Shown here piece after piece: positions 19,371 to 28,466 of a stretch of 64,000 nucleotides of DNA. The stretch covers positions 34,669-98,668 of the forward strand of contig NZ_CANDNU010000001.1 in the NCBI RefSeq assembly GCF_947387495.1, written 5' to 3'. A model generated the notes under the pieces. The model was given only the letters and a program-made list of their open reading frames with translations, ran no database searches and was not told where the DNA came from. This DNA is from Limosilactobacillus difficilis (GTDB lineage: Bacteria > Bacillota > Bacilli > Lactobacillales > Lactobacillaceae). Position 1 is the stretch's first letter. The number at the start of each line of letters is the position of its first letter. The position numbers were made by a program, and so were the translations under genes.

Positions 19371-20066
19371 GTGGACGAACATCATCTTTCCCAGCGGTTG
19401 CAACTTGTTGCTTCATTTGTCAACGCTGGGTCGCGAATTGCGGATATTGGGGCGGATCACGCCTACTTGGCAGCTTCATTGATCGTCAACAACGTTGCGG
19501 AGTACGCGGTTGCGGGCGAAGTGGCGCGCGGACCGTTTGAAAACGCTGTGGCCGAAGTGAAACGGCAAGGTTTGACTGGTCGAGTAATTCCCCGATTGGC
19601 GGATGGTCTGGCTGCCATCAACGATTCTGACCGGGTCGATACAGTGATTATTGCCGGAATGGGTGGGAGCCTTATTCGCAAGATTTTAGATCAAGGTCAG
19701 GCACGCTTAGCGACGATTCAGCGGCTGATTTTACAACCTAATATTGGCGCAGCAAACCTCCGTCGCTGGCTCGCTGACCATCGTTTTCAAATCAATCACG
19801 AGCAACTGGTTGAAGAGGATGGTCACATTTATGAAGTCATCGTTGCGGACCCGGTTGCCATGCCGGTTGTCTATAATGAGCGGGAACTCATCTTTGGCCC
19901 CCTTCTATTAGAACAAGCGGGCCCAGTTTTCCGTGACAAGTGGCTCGGAGAATTGCAGCGCGACGAACGGACCATCCAGCAGCTTCAGAAGGCCAAGCAA
20001 AGTCCCGTGGAAAGAGAAGCAAAGTTTAAGCACCGGATCGATTTAATTAAGGGGGTTTTAGGATGA
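19371..20066 (+). CDS. trmK: tRNA (adenine(22)-N1)-methyltransferase
   Basis: TrmK methylates A22 in tRNA using S-adenosylmethionine. The 231-residue protein has the SAM-binding motif IADIGADHAYLAASLI and the IIAGMGG loop, followed by LQPNIGAANLRRWL and a C-terminal helical region. The start is GTG at 19371 after AAAGGGAGG. An in-frame ATG at 19308 lies within the terminator-promoter stretch and would add 21 unrelated residues. The next gene overlaps its stop by four bases. Confidence 0.92.
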   Translation: MDEHHLSQRLQLVASFVNAGSRIADIGADHAYLAASLIVNNVAEYAVAGEVARGPFENAVAEVKRQGLTGRVIPRLADGLAAINDSDRVDTVIIAGMGGSLIRKILDQGQARLATIQRLILQPNIGAANLRRWLADHRFQINHEQLVEEDGHIYEVIVADPVAMPVVYNERELIFGPLLLEQAGPVFRDKWLGELQRDERTIQQLQKAKQSPVEREAKFKHRIDLIKGVLG

Positions 20067-20890
20067 TCACAGTAGGAACGTTAACGCATCGTTTTGAACG
20101 TTTTGCTTCGCCGCAACTCGCTGAGTCTTGGGATCACGTTGGTTTACAGTTGGGTTCTTTAAGTCAGCCGGTCAGGCGGGTCCTCGTGACCCTCGATGTC
20201 CGGCCCCAGGTGATCGCTGAGGCCAAGCGTCGCGGGGTTCAATTGATCTTTTCCCATCATCCCCTGATGTTTCATCCGGCCCGCGACCTTGACCTGGCCA
20301 ATCCGCAGAATCAAATGTACAAAGACTTGATGGCTAATGACATCACAGTCTACTCGGCTCACACCAACTTGGACATGGCTAATGAGGGGATGAACGACTG
20401 GCTTGCTGCTGATCTCGGTCTCAAAAACGTTGAGCACCTTGACGACAGCGCTGTCGACCCGAACACCAACTTAGCGGTCAGCCTCGGCCGGGTGGGCGAT
20501 TTGCCAGAAGCGATGAGTGTTGATAGCTTTAACCAGTATTGTCTGCAGCATTTCGACCTTCAAGGGCTGCGTTATAGTTACAACGAGTCTGATGCGAAAA
20601 AGAAGGTCCGTCGGGTTGCTGTTATTGGGGGTTCAGCTGCGAAATACTTCCCACTTGCTTTGGCAAAACACGCTGACGCCTTTGTGACCGGTGACGTTAG
20701 CTACCACATTGCCCAGGATATGCAGATTAATCACCTGCTGCTTGTTGATCCTGGTCACCATGTCGAGGTCACAATGGTTGATGGCCTGGCAAAACTCCTG
20801 CTAAAATGGAATCAGGAAGAAGAGTGGGGAATTGATGTTGTCAAGTCTGAAGTGAACACGGAGCCTTTTCACTTTTTGACCAAAGTATAA
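20063..20890 (+). CDS. NIF3-like dinuclear metal-centre protein
   Basis: This 275-residue NIF3/YqfO-family protein has the conserved SWDHVGLQLG start, the metal-binding FSHHPLMFHPARD and YSAHTNLDMA blocks, and the C-terminal DPGHHVE motif. Many members contain an extra central PII-like insert; at 275 residues this one lacks it. It is commonly annotated as GTP cyclohydrolase 1 type 2, but the physiological role of the family is not settled. It overlaps trmK by the ATGA arrangement, the same pairing seen widely in Firmicutes. Confidence 0.9.
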   Translation: MITVGTLTHRFERFASPQLAESWDHVGLQLGSLSQPVRRVLVTLDVRPQVIAEAKRRGVQLIFSHHPLMFHPARDLDLANPQNQMYKDLMANDITVYSAHTNLDMANEGMNDWLAADLGLKNVEHLDDSAVDPNTNLAVSLGRVGDLPEAMSVDSFNQYCLQHFDLQGLRYSYNESDAKKKVRRVAVIGGSAAKYFPLALAKHADAFVTGDVSYHIAQDMQINHLLLVDPGHHVEVTMVDGLAKLLLKWNQEEEWGIDVVKSEVNTEPFHFLTKV

Positions 20891-20908
20891 GTCCACGAGG
20901 TGAGTAAG

Positions 20909-22162
20909 ATGGCAAAATATGCAGAGTTACTACCACGTTTTCTTAAATACGTGCGGGTCGAGACTCGTTCGGATCCCGAAAGTTCGACGATTCCTTCAAC
21001 CCCTAAGGAGACTGCTTTTTTACAGCGGTTAGCGACTGAACTCCAGGACATAGGGCTTAGTGACGTACGCATTAACCCCAAGAATTCTTATTTACTAGCA
21101 ACGATTCCCAGCAATCTGGGTGAATCCAGCAAGATCCCGACCATTGGTTTTTTAGCTCATATTGACACCGCTGATTTTAATGCTCATGGGGTCAATCCGC
21201 AGGTAGTCAAAAGCTATGACGGGCATTCGAAGATTCCGTTGGGGAAGAATGGCCAATATCAGCTCGACCCCGCTGAATTTCCGGCTTTAAAAAATTATGC
21301 TGGTCAAACCCTTATTACGACCGATGGCACTACTTTATTAGGTGCTGATGATAAAGCTGGAGTCGCTGAAATTGTCACGATGGCGGAGTACCTGATGGCT
21401 CATCCAGAAATTAAGCACGGAACTATCCGGATTGGCTTGAGCCCGGACGAAGAGATTGGGACGGGAGCCGATCATTTCGACGTGACAGATTTTAATGCTG
21501 ATTTTGCCTTCACGGTGGATGCCGGGCCGCTTGGCGAACTGGAATACGAAACCTTCAACGCGGCTGCCGCGACGATTGACATTGCAGGCAAGGATGTGCA
21601 CACGGCTGTTGCCAAAGGGGCGATGGTCAACGCCATTCAACTGGCGATCGACTTGCATGAATTATTGCCTGAACACGACCGCGCTGAACGGACTGAAGGG
21701 CGAGAAGGCTTCTATCATCTTTACCGCCTGGATGGGACGGTTGACCATGCGACGATGAAGTATTTAATTCGTGATCATGATAAAGCCATTTTTGAGGATC
21801 GCAAACAGCACTTAAGGGCGGTAGTGGACCGGATTAACCAGCGCTGCGGCGCTGACCGGGTTCATTTGACTCTTCGCGACCAGTATTACAATATGCGGGA
21901 GGTCCTCGAAAAGCACATGGATGTGGTGGAGCTGGCCAAGGCCGCGATGGAAGATCTTGGGATTAAACCCGTCATCTACCCGGTGCGGGGTGGTACGGAC
22001 GGTTCAACGATTAGCTTCATGGGTTTGCCAACGCCAAACCTGTTTGCTGGTGGAGAAAACATGCATTCACGCTACGAGTATGTTTCACTGCAAACGATGG
22101 AAGCAGCTCTCGATGTTCTCCTGAAGATCAATGCACTGAACGTCGAAAACCATATTAAATAA
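20909..22162 (+). CDS. pepT: Peptidase T (tripeptide aminopeptidase)
   Basis: PepT cleaves the N-terminal residue of tripeptides in the cytoplasm, part of lactic acid bacterial peptide use. The 417-residue M20B zinc peptidase has LAHIDTADFN, the bridging aspartate in GADDKAGVAEI, and the catalytic glutamate pair in SPDEEIGTGAD; a C-terminal GGTDGSTISFMG completes the site. A GTG at 20900 is in frame, but ATG 20909 follows GAGGTGAG at good spacing and gives the family start MAKYAELL. A bidirectional terminator follows. Confidence 0.95.
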   Translation: MAKYAELLPRFLKYVRVETRSDPESSTIPSTPKETAFLQRLATELQDIGLSDVRINPKNSYLLATIPSNLGESSKIPTIGFLAHIDTADFNAHGVNPQVVKSYDGHSKIPLGKNGQYQLDPAEFPALKNYAGQTLITTDGTTLLGADDKAGVAEIVTMAEYLMAHPEIKHGTIRIGLSPDEEIGTGADHFDVTDFNADFAFTVDAGPLGELEYETFNAAAATIDIAGKDVHTAVAKGAMVNAIQLAIDLHELLPEHDRAERTEGREGFYHLYRLDGTVDHATMKYLIRDHDKAIFEDRKQHLRAVVDRINQRCGADRVHLTLRDQYYNMREVLEKHMDVVELAKAAMEDLGIKPVIYPVRGGTDGSTISFMGLPTPNLFAGGENMHSRYEYVSLQTMEAALDVLLKINALNVENHIK

Positions 22163-22194
22163 AAAAACTGCCGCGTTTGAATCGCGGCAGTTTT
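22162..22194. terminator. Bidirectional terminator after pepT
   Basis: AAAACTGCCGCG (22164-22175) pairs with CGCGGCAGTTTT (22183-22194) around a seven-base loop. It ends both pepT and the convergent DUF2929 gene. Confidence 0.85.
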
Positions 22195-22209
22195 AAATTC
22201 TAAATCAGA

Positions 22210-22413
22210 TTAATTGTCTTGACGATGTGGGTCGGCGTGACCAGTAATCCAGCTGATGAGGTTAACTGCGATTAAACCGACAATGATTGCGACAATCCCG
22301 TCAAACAGGTATTGCGGTTGGACGCCTTCGAGCTGGGCGGTAATGTAAGTCAATACCTCACCAAGCAGGAAAGCCCAAAAGGCAACGATGACGTTTTGAA
22401 TAAGCCACTTCAT
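22210..22413 (-). CDS. DUF2929 (YjzD-like) small membrane protein
   Basis: This 67-residue protein has two hydrophobic segments (about residues 5-25 and 35-55) with the FLLGEVLTYI pattern and a short charged tail. It resembles the DUF2929/YjzD group of unknown function, which often sits next to dnaE in lactobacilli. ATG 22413 has GTGAGGAGC directly upstream. A longer frame from 22437 would begin upstream of that site. Confidence 0.75.
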   Translation of the reverse strand: MKWLIQNVIVAFWAFLLGEVLTYITAQLEGVQPQYLFDGIVAIIVGLIAVNLISWITGHADPHRQDN

Positions 22414-22516
22414 GCTCCTCACTCCTCTACTTGTCAAAACTATTGTACCATATTGACAGTGACCATTAAAATTTTTTGTAAAAAGTGGGGGAAAATGACG
22501 AAAGGAAGGTTTTGGA

Positions 22517-25500
22517 ATGAATTTCGTGCCATTACAAGTAACAGGTACTTATACGCTGCTGCAAAGCACTATTGCGCCGGCCAAACTAGCCCAAGCTGCC
22601 AAAAAACGCGGCTACAGTGCGGTAGCGATGACGGACGTGAACGTGATGTATGGAACCGTGAAATTCTTCCACGCTGCGCAAAGTGTCGGCATCAAACCAC
22701 TCCTCGGTTTGCAAATAGCGGTTGCTATCAATGATGTCGACGGGCACACCCTTCCGCTGGTTATCCTAGCGCGCGACCAACAAGGCTACCGGAACCTGAT
22801 GATGCTGTCGAGTCTGCTTCAGACCAAGACAGATAACCAGCCGTTAAATGTTGATCAAATATTGCCCTTTACGAGGGGCCTGTTTGTCATCATTGCTGCC
22901 AGTAATAACGTTGGCTTAGCATGTGGGCCGGAAGCCAAAAGTGATTTGCTGGCTCAATTGTCCCAAGGCTTGTCTACTGGTCAGCTCTTACAGGGGATTA
23001 ATCCTTATTGTTCGCCGATTCTGCAGACGACGCTAAAGGAAATTGCCAAGCGTTATCAATTGCCGCTAGTGGGGATGTCAAATGTCAGTTACCTTAATGC
23101 GGAGGATGCTTTTGCAACTAAGGTACTCAAAGCGATTGGTAACGGACAAACGATCGTTGACCCTTTGCATAGCAGCCAGGAGTCCGGTCAGCATTATTTG
23201 CGGCCCGTGGCCGAAGAAATTGCCGCCTACCAAAAGGCTGGCCTCGGTGCGGCGGCGGCAAAAACCGCTGAGATTGCGGATGCCTGTCAGGCCACGGTGG
23301 AGCTCAAAGCACCCGTTTTGCCTCATTTTCACAATGAAGAAGGATTAAGCTCAGCTCAATACTTGCGGCAGTTGTGCGAAAAGGGGCTCGCGAAGCGGCC
23401 GCTCGCGGCCGGGCAAACCCGGGCAGACTACCAAAAACGATTGAATTATGAGTTAAAGATTATTCATCAGTTAGGCTTCGATGACTATTTTCTGATTGAA
23501 TGGGATGTGATGCGCTTTGCCCACCAGCAGAAGATTACCACGGGACCGGGACGAGGGTCAGCGAGTGGTTCGCTGGTCGCCTATGTTTTGGCAATCACTG
23601 AAGTGGACCCCCTCGAATATGACTTGCTCTTCGAGCGGTTTTTAAATCCAGAACGGCAGCAAATGCCGGATATTGACTTGGATTTGCCAGATAACCGTCG
23701 CCAGGAAGTTTTGCAGTACCTGCACCAAAAGTATGGTCATAAGCGGATGGCACAGATTATTACTTTCGGCACTGAAAAGACCAAACAGGTAATTCGTGAC
23801 GTGGCCCGTGCTTTTGGCCTTCCCCAATACAGCCAGGCCGACTGGAGCGCCGCCATCCCACGAGAACACAACATTACTTTGCACCAGGCTTATCAGCAGT
23901 CCCAACGTTTTCGTAATTTTGTTGCTGACAGTCCACTTAATCAATTGCTTTACCAGACGGCATTGCGGCTCGAGGGGCTGCCGCGCAACCAGTCGACTCA
24001 TGCGGCGGGGATTGTCCTGGCAGAGGCGCCGCTGCGTGATACGGTTCCACTAGAAACTGGCAGTGACGGAATGCTGATGACCCAGTATGACAAAAATGCC
24101 GTCGAAGAAGTCGGCTTGCTGAAAATGGACTTTTTAGGTTTACGCAATTTAACGATCGTCGATAACACGGTGCGTCAAGTTCGCCGTCAGCAGCCTGATT
24201 TTGACCTAAACCAGATTGATCTTAATGATCCTAGTGTTCTCAAAATGTTTCAGCAGGGTGCTACCAGTGGAGTATTTCAGTTTGAATCCCGGGGAATTCG
24301 GCAGGTGTTGGTGTCCCTGCATCCTGATTCCTTTAATGATATTGTAGCGGTTATCGCGCTTTACCGGCCGGGACCGATGGAAAACATTGCCCACTACATT
24401 GCTCGGAAGAAAGGACAGGAAAAAGTCAGCCTGCCTGATTCTCGTTTGCGGCCAATTTTGGCGCCTACCTATGGTATTTTGGTCTACCAAGAACAGGTCA
24501 TGCAGGTTGCCAGTGTGATGGCCGGCTTTACAATGGGTGAAGCGGATTTGCTGCGGCGGGCGATGAGCAAGAAAAAACAGGCAACGATGGAGAAAATGCG
24601 GAGTCAATTTATCAGAGGGGCCGTTAAGAAGGGAACTGATGAATCGACGGCTAGCCGGGTCTTTGATTACATCGACCAGTTTGCTAACTATGGCTTCAAC
24701 CATTCCCACGCGGTGGCTTATGCTAAACTAGCTTTTGAAATTGCTTATTTGAAGCTCCACGCCGGTCCGGCTTTCTTCACCGCTTTGATGAGTGATACTA
24801 GTGATGTAAAAAAACTTCGTGATTATGTCGAGGCCGCGCGCCGCGTAGGAGTTCATGTCAGTGGGCCGCGAATTAACCAGAGCGAATTGAGTTTTCATCT
24901 AATCGACACAACGATTTATTTTGGCCTCGCCAATATCAAAGGGATGCGTCGCGACATGGCACAGGCCCTTATCGAGGAACGGACGGCAAACGGGCCGTAC
25001 CGAGATTTACCAAACTTTTTGAACCGGATTGCTGCTCAATGGCGGAAGGTTGAACCACTCAAGGCTTTAATTTTAGCCGGTTGTTTTGATGGACTTGGCT
25101 ATAATCGCAAAGAGATGGTGACAGCCCTGCCTGACTTAATTAGTGGGGCTGAGCTTGGTTTAAACCACCTTGACTTGGGAGATAGTTTGACGACTACGAT
25201 CAGTTCCTGCCCTGAATTTTCGCTAACGGAACGGCTCAATCAGGAACAAGAAGCACTGGGGGTTTATCTTTCTGGTCACCCCACAGATCAATATCAGCAG
25301 CTGGCCGAATATATTGGTGCCATTCCAATTAAGGAACTGGGGGCTACTGGGCGGGCTACAGTGGTCGCGTACGTTATGAAAGTGAAACGAATTACGACTC
25401 GTAAAAGGCAGCAACGAATGGCCTTTATTAGTGTCAGCGACGCAACTGGTCAGCTGGACCTCACCCTGTTTCCTAAACAGTACCAACAATTTGAACCGGT

Positions 25501-25873
25501 ATTAGATCAAAATCGGGTGTTGGTAGTGTCGGGGCACCTCGAACAACGAGAACGTGGCTTGCAATTAGTAGTTGAACAGATGCAATCAGCCCGCCTGCTC
25601 AAGCAGCAGCTAGTTGACCATGTAGTGGATCGGTGGGCTGTTCAGGTGGTGAACGGTTTGATGACGCCCCAGGTTAATAAAATCTTGGACAGATTGTCCC
25701 AGGTCCATCCCGGCCCCGCTAGGGTGGTGGTTTATTATCCAGACTTGCACCAGCAATTTTTACAACCCAAGCAGCAATCCTTAGCGACGGACCAGCGCAC
25801 CCGTGCCGCATTGAATGATGCCTTTGGCAGTGCCAATGTTTTCTTGCAACGTTTGAAAGCTGGAAGCCGGTAA
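22517..25873 (+). CDS. dnaE: DNA polymerase III subunit alpha (DnaE type)
   Basis: DnaE extends RNA primers before hand-off to PolC in Gram-positive replication and is error-prone in Bacillus. The 1118-residue product has an N-terminal PHP domain (1-220), the polymerase core with TGPGRGSASGSL, the catalytic aspartates Asp385 and Asp387 in MPDIDLDLPD, and YRPGPMENI. Fingers and beta-clamp-binding regions follow, then a C-terminal OB fold (VVAYVMKVKRI..LFPKQY). The PHP domain lacks several of the usual metal-binding histidines. The start follows GAAAGGAAGG. A pyruvate kinase gene follows after about 150 bp. Confidence 0.96.
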   Translation: MNFVPLQVTGTYTLLQSTIAPAKLAQAAKKRGYSAVAMTDVNVMYGTVKFFHAAQSVGIKPLLGLQIAVAINDVDGHTLPLVILARDQQGYRNLMMLSSLLQTKTDNQPLNVDQILPFTRGLFVIIAASNNVGLACGPEAKSDLLAQLSQGLSTGQLLQGINPYCSPILQTTLKEIAKRYQLPLVGMSNVSYLNAEDAFATKVLKAIGNGQTIVDPLHSSQESGQHYLRPVAEEIAAYQKAGLGAAAAKTAEIADACQATVELKAPVLPHFHNEEGLSSAQYLRQLCEKGLAKRPLAAGQTRADYQKRLNYELKIIHQLGFDDYFLIEWDVMRFAHQQKITTGPGRGSASGSLVAYVLAITEVDPLEYDLLFERFLNPERQQMPDIDLDLPDNRRQEVLQYLHQKYGHKRMAQIITFGTEKTKQVIRDVARAFGLPQYSQADWSAAIPREHNITLHQAYQQSQRFRNFVADSPLNQLLYQTALRLEGLPRNQSTHAAGIVLAEAPLRDTVPLETGSDGMLMTQYDKNAVEEVGLLKMDFLGLRNLTIVDNTVRQVRRQQPDFDLNQIDLNDPSVLKMFQQGATSGVFQFESRGIRQVLVSLHPDSFNDIVAVIALYRPGPMENIAHYIARKKGQEKVSLPDSRLRPILAPTYGILVYQEQVMQVASVMAGFTMGEADLLRRAMSKKKQATMEKMRSQFIRGAVKKGTDESTASRVFDYIDQFANYGFNHSHAVAYAKLAFEIAYLKLHAGPAFFTALMSDTSDVKKLRDYVEAARRVGVHVSGPRINQSELSFHLIDTTIYFGLANIKGMRRDMAQALIEERTANGPYRDLPNFLNRIAAQWRKVEPLKALILAGCFDGLGYNRKEMVTALPDLISGAELGLNHLDLGDSLTTTISSCPEFSLTERLNQEQEALGVYLSGHPTDQYQQLAEYIGAIPIKELGATGRATVVAYVMKVKRITTRKRQQRMAFISVSDATGQLDLTLFPKQYQQFEPVLDQNRVLVVSGHLEQRERGLQLVVEQMQSARLLKQQLVDHVVDRWAVQVVNGLMTPQVNKILDRLSQVHPGPARVVVYYPDLHQQFLQPKQQSLATDQRTRAALNDAFGSANVFLQRLKAGSR

Positions 25874-25885
25874 AGTGCCGGTCTA

Positions 25886-25899
25886 ACGAAAGCGCTTTT
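25886..25899 (+). promoter_or_regulatory. Possible catabolite-responsive element (cre) upstream of pyk
   Basis: The near-palindrome ACGAAAGCGCTTTT matches the CcpA operator consensus WTGAAARCGYTWWC except at two positions. It lies about 55 bp ahead of the pyk promoter. Activation or repression cannot be decided from sequence. Confidence 0.5.
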
Positions 25900-25953
25900 A
25901 TTATCTAAATTGTGATTGCTGGGTGAAAATGGTAGAACAATGTGTTCAAAAAG

Positions 25954-25962
25954 TGGTATGAT
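25954..25962 (+). promoter_or_regulatory. Extended -10 promoter of pyk
   Basis: TGG immediately precedes TATGAT (25957-25962), giving an extended -10 element; no good -35 box is present at standard distance. The leader to the pyk start is about 60 nt. Confidence 0.55.
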
Positions 25963-26026
25963 TTAGCTGTGTTCGGTGATGAGCAATTACCGATTAACGT
26001 ATCAACATAAAGGAGAGATGTCACTG

Positions 26027-27445
26027 ATGAAGAAGACAAAGATTGTCAGCACACTGGGTCCTGCCAGCACTGATGTCGACACAATTGTGAAGTTAATTAA
26101 CGCGGGTGCAAATATTTTCCGGTTTAATTTCTCACACGGTGATCATCCGGAACACTTAGGTCGGATGCAAAATGTTCACAAGGCTGAAAAAATCACCGGT
26201 AAGCGTGTCGGAATCATGCTGGATACCAAAGGTGCTGAAATCCGGACTACTGTTCAAAAGGACGGTAAGATTGAATTCCACACTGGCGATAAGTTGCGGA
26301 TTTCGATGGATGATTCCCTGGAAGGGACCAAGGACAAGATCGCGGTTACCTATCCTGGTCTTTATGATGACACCCACGTCGGCGGTCACGTTCTAGTAGA
26401 CGATGGTCTGCTTGACTTCAAGATTATCGAAAAAGACGATGCCAACAAAGAACTGGTAACGGTGGCCGAAAACGATGGAGTGATGGGTTCACGTAAGGGT
26501 GTCAACGCTCCTGGCGTTTCAATCAACCTGCCTGGGATCACCAAGAAGGACTCAGATGACATTCGCTTCGGTTGTGACAATGGGATCAACTACATTTCCG
26601 CTTCCTTTGTTCGGAAGCCGCAGGATGTCCTGGATATTCGGGCACTGCTTAAGGAAAAGAACATGGAAGATGTTCAAATCTTCCCAAAGATTGAATCTCA
26701 AGAAGGAATCAACAACTTTGACGAAATCATCAAGGTTTCTGATGGGCTGATGGTTGCGCGTGGTGACATGGGTGTTGAAATTCCAGCTGAAAACGTTCCG
26801 CTGGTTCAAAAGACCCTGATTCGCAAGTGCAACTTGTTAGGCAAGCCGGTTATTACGGCTACCCAAATGCTGGATTCGATGCAAGAGAACCCACGGCCAA
26901 CTCGGGCTGAAGTTTCTGACGTTGCCAACTCGATCTTTGACGGGACTGACGCTACGATGCTGTCTGGTGAAAGTGCCAACGGGGACTACCCAGTTGAATC
27001 AGTTGCCACGATGAACCGGATTGACATTAAGGCTGAGGGTCGTCTGAAGGAATTCGGGACCGAAACCTTTGACTTTGACACTTCCAACGTCACCGAATCA
27101 ATTGGTTCTGCGGTTAAGACTGCTGCTGACGAATTGAACATCCACACGATTGTTGCTGCGACGGCCAGCGGCTACACTGCCCGGATGATTTCTAAGTATC
27201 GTCCAGATGCTGATATCGTGGCGATGACCTTTACTGACCGGGTTGCACTTGGTCTGATGGTTAACTGGGGTGTTCAACCGATCGTAGTTGACAAGCCAGC
27301 TAACACTGACGAAATGTTTAAGCGGGCTGGTGAAGAAGCTGTTAAGCGCGGCTTTGCCAAAAAGGGTGACCAGATCATCGTCGTTGCCGGGGTTCCAGTT
27401 GGCACTCCAGGGACGACTAACACGATGCGGATTCAACGCGTCTAA
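26027..27445 (+). CDS. pyk: Pyruvate kinase
   Basis: Pyruvate kinase makes ATP and pyruvate from phosphoenolpyruvate and ADP. The 472-residue protein has the family signature around KIESQEGINNFDEI, MVARGDMGVEIP and the ITATQMLDSM helix, plus a C-terminal allosteric domain. It lacks the extra PEP-utiliser domain found in the longer Bacillus enzyme. Upstream in-frame starts exist (25976, 26018), but ATG 26027 is the one at proper distance from AAAGGAG and begins MKKTKIVSTLGPAS. No pfkA precedes it, unlike the pfkA-pyk operon of homofermentative lactobacilli. Confidence 0.95.
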   Translation: MKKTKIVSTLGPASTDVDTIVKLINAGANIFRFNFSHGDHPEHLGRMQNVHKAEKITGKRVGIMLDTKGAEIRTTVQKDGKIEFHTGDKLRISMDDSLEGTKDKIAVTYPGLYDDTHVGGHVLVDDGLLDFKIIEKDDANKELVTVAENDGVMGSRKGVNAPGVSINLPGITKKDSDDIRFGCDNGINYISASFVRKPQDVLDIRALLKEKNMEDVQIFPKIESQEGINNFDEIIKVSDGLMVARGDMGVEIPAENVPLVQKTLIRKCNLLGKPVITATQMLDSMQENPRPTRAEVSDVANSIFDGTDATMLSGESANGDYPVESVATMNRIDIKAEGRLKEFGTETFDFDTSNVTESIGSAVKTAADELNIHTIVAATASGYTARMISKYRPDADIVAMTFTDRVALGLMVNWGVQPIVVDKPANTDEMFKRAGEEAVKRGFAKKGDQIIVVAGVPVGTPGTTNTMRIQRV

Positions 27446-27467
27446 ATTGAATTTCGATCACAAATTT

Positions 27468-27498
27468 AGAACTGAGACTCGCTCTCAGTTCTTTTTTT
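27468..27498 (+). terminator. Terminator after pyk
   Basis: Perfect ten-base arms AGAACTGAGA (27468-27477) and TCTCAGTTCT (27483-27492) are followed by a run of T. Confidence 0.9.
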
Positions 27499-27508
27499 AT
27501 GGGCCAAC

Positions 27509-27537
27509 TTGGTTTTTACTGGCGACGCGTGTAAAAT
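27509..27537 (+). promoter_or_regulatory. cvfB-rluB operon promoter
   Basis: TTGGTT (27509-27514) and TAAAAT (27532-27537) are 17 bp apart, right after the pyk terminator and 50 bp ahead of the cvfB start. Confidence 0.6.
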
Positions 27538-27587
27538 AAAGTGATTGTAAAACAAAAGCGACAACAAGTTTTGCAGGAGGTAGGCAA

Positions 27588-28466
27588 ATGAATCAGTCAC
27601 TGGGGAAAGTGGTTTCGGCCGTGATGATCGACGAAAACGAACAGGACTATTTTGTTCAACCGGCTCGTAATGGGCAGACTTACCGGCTGCCAAAGGGAGA
27701 AAGCCCGCAGGTTTTGCACATTGGGGGTTCTGTCCGGGGCTTTGTTTACGAAAATGAAAAGCATCAACTTCAGATGACCTGCCAGCATATTCCCACGGTG
27801 CAAGTGGATCACTATGACTTTGGTCACGTGGTCCGGGTTCGCCGGGATCTGGGGGTCTTCGTCGACATTGGCCTGCCCAATAAGGACATCGTGGTGTCCA
27901 AGGATGATCTGCCGGCACAGAAGGAATTGTGGCCCCAAGTAGATGATCGGCTGATGATTGCCCTGAAAGTAGACCGCAAGGATCGGCTATGGGGTCAATT
28001 GGCTGACGAAGACCTCTTTATGACGATTGCCAAAAAGCCGGATCGTCATTTGATGAACCACAATGTCAAGGGCACCGTGATTCGGTTGAAGATCACTGGC
28101 ACCCACATCCTGACTGACGATTATCAGCTGGGTTTCGTCCACCCGAGTGAACGCGACCGTGAACCGCGACTGGGTGAGCACGTTTCTGGGCGAGTAATCG
28201 GCCTGTCAGCGCACGGCAGCTTGAACCTGTCCCTGAAGCCACGGGCCTATGAGGCCATCGGTGATGATGCGCAGATGCTGTTGGTGATGCTGCAACATAA
28301 CGTCAACGCTGAGCTGCCTTTTACCGATAAGAGCGATCCTGCTGCCATCCGGCAGGAGTTTGGCATTAGCAAGGGACAGTTTAAACGGGCGGTCGGTCAC
28401 CTGATGAAGGCCGGCTTGGTTAAAGAAGAGGACGGCATGCTAAAGCTGCTTCAAGCTGGTGACTAA
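27588..28466 (+). CDS. cvfB: S1-type RNA-binding regulatory protein (CvfB/YitL family)
   Basis: This 292-residue protein matches the CvfB family (conserved virulence factor B in staphylococci): N-terminal S1-like OB folds, including VRRDLGVFVDIGLPNKDIVV and YQLGFVHPSER, and a C-terminal winged helix (GISKGQFKRAVGHLMKAGLV). Members bind RNA; targets are unknown here. The ATG follows GCAGGAGGTAGG. Its stop overlaps the xerD start in a TAATG arrangement, so it is the first gene of a run through xerD, ribT, scpA, scpB and rluB. Confidence 0.88.
   Translation: MNQSLGKVVSAVMIDENEQDYFVQPARNGQTYRLPKGESPQVLHIGGSVRGFVYENEKHQLQMTCQHIPTVQVDHYDFGHVVRVRRDLGVFVDIGLPNKDIVVSKDDLPAQKELWPQVDDRLMIALKVDRKDRLWGQLADEDLFMTIAKKPDRHLMNHNVKGTVIRLKITGTHILTDDYQLGFVHPSERDREPRLGEHVSGRVIGLSAHGSLNLSLKPRAYEAIGDDAQMLLVMLQHNVNAELPFTDKSDPAAIRQEFGISKGQFKRAVGHLMKAGLVKEEDGMLKLLQAGD

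Noticed and set aside
22312-22734. A 140-codon + strand frame overlapping the DUF2929 gene and dnaE
   Set aside because: It overlaps the convincing start of dnaE in another frame and runs through the intergenic region; no domain is seen.
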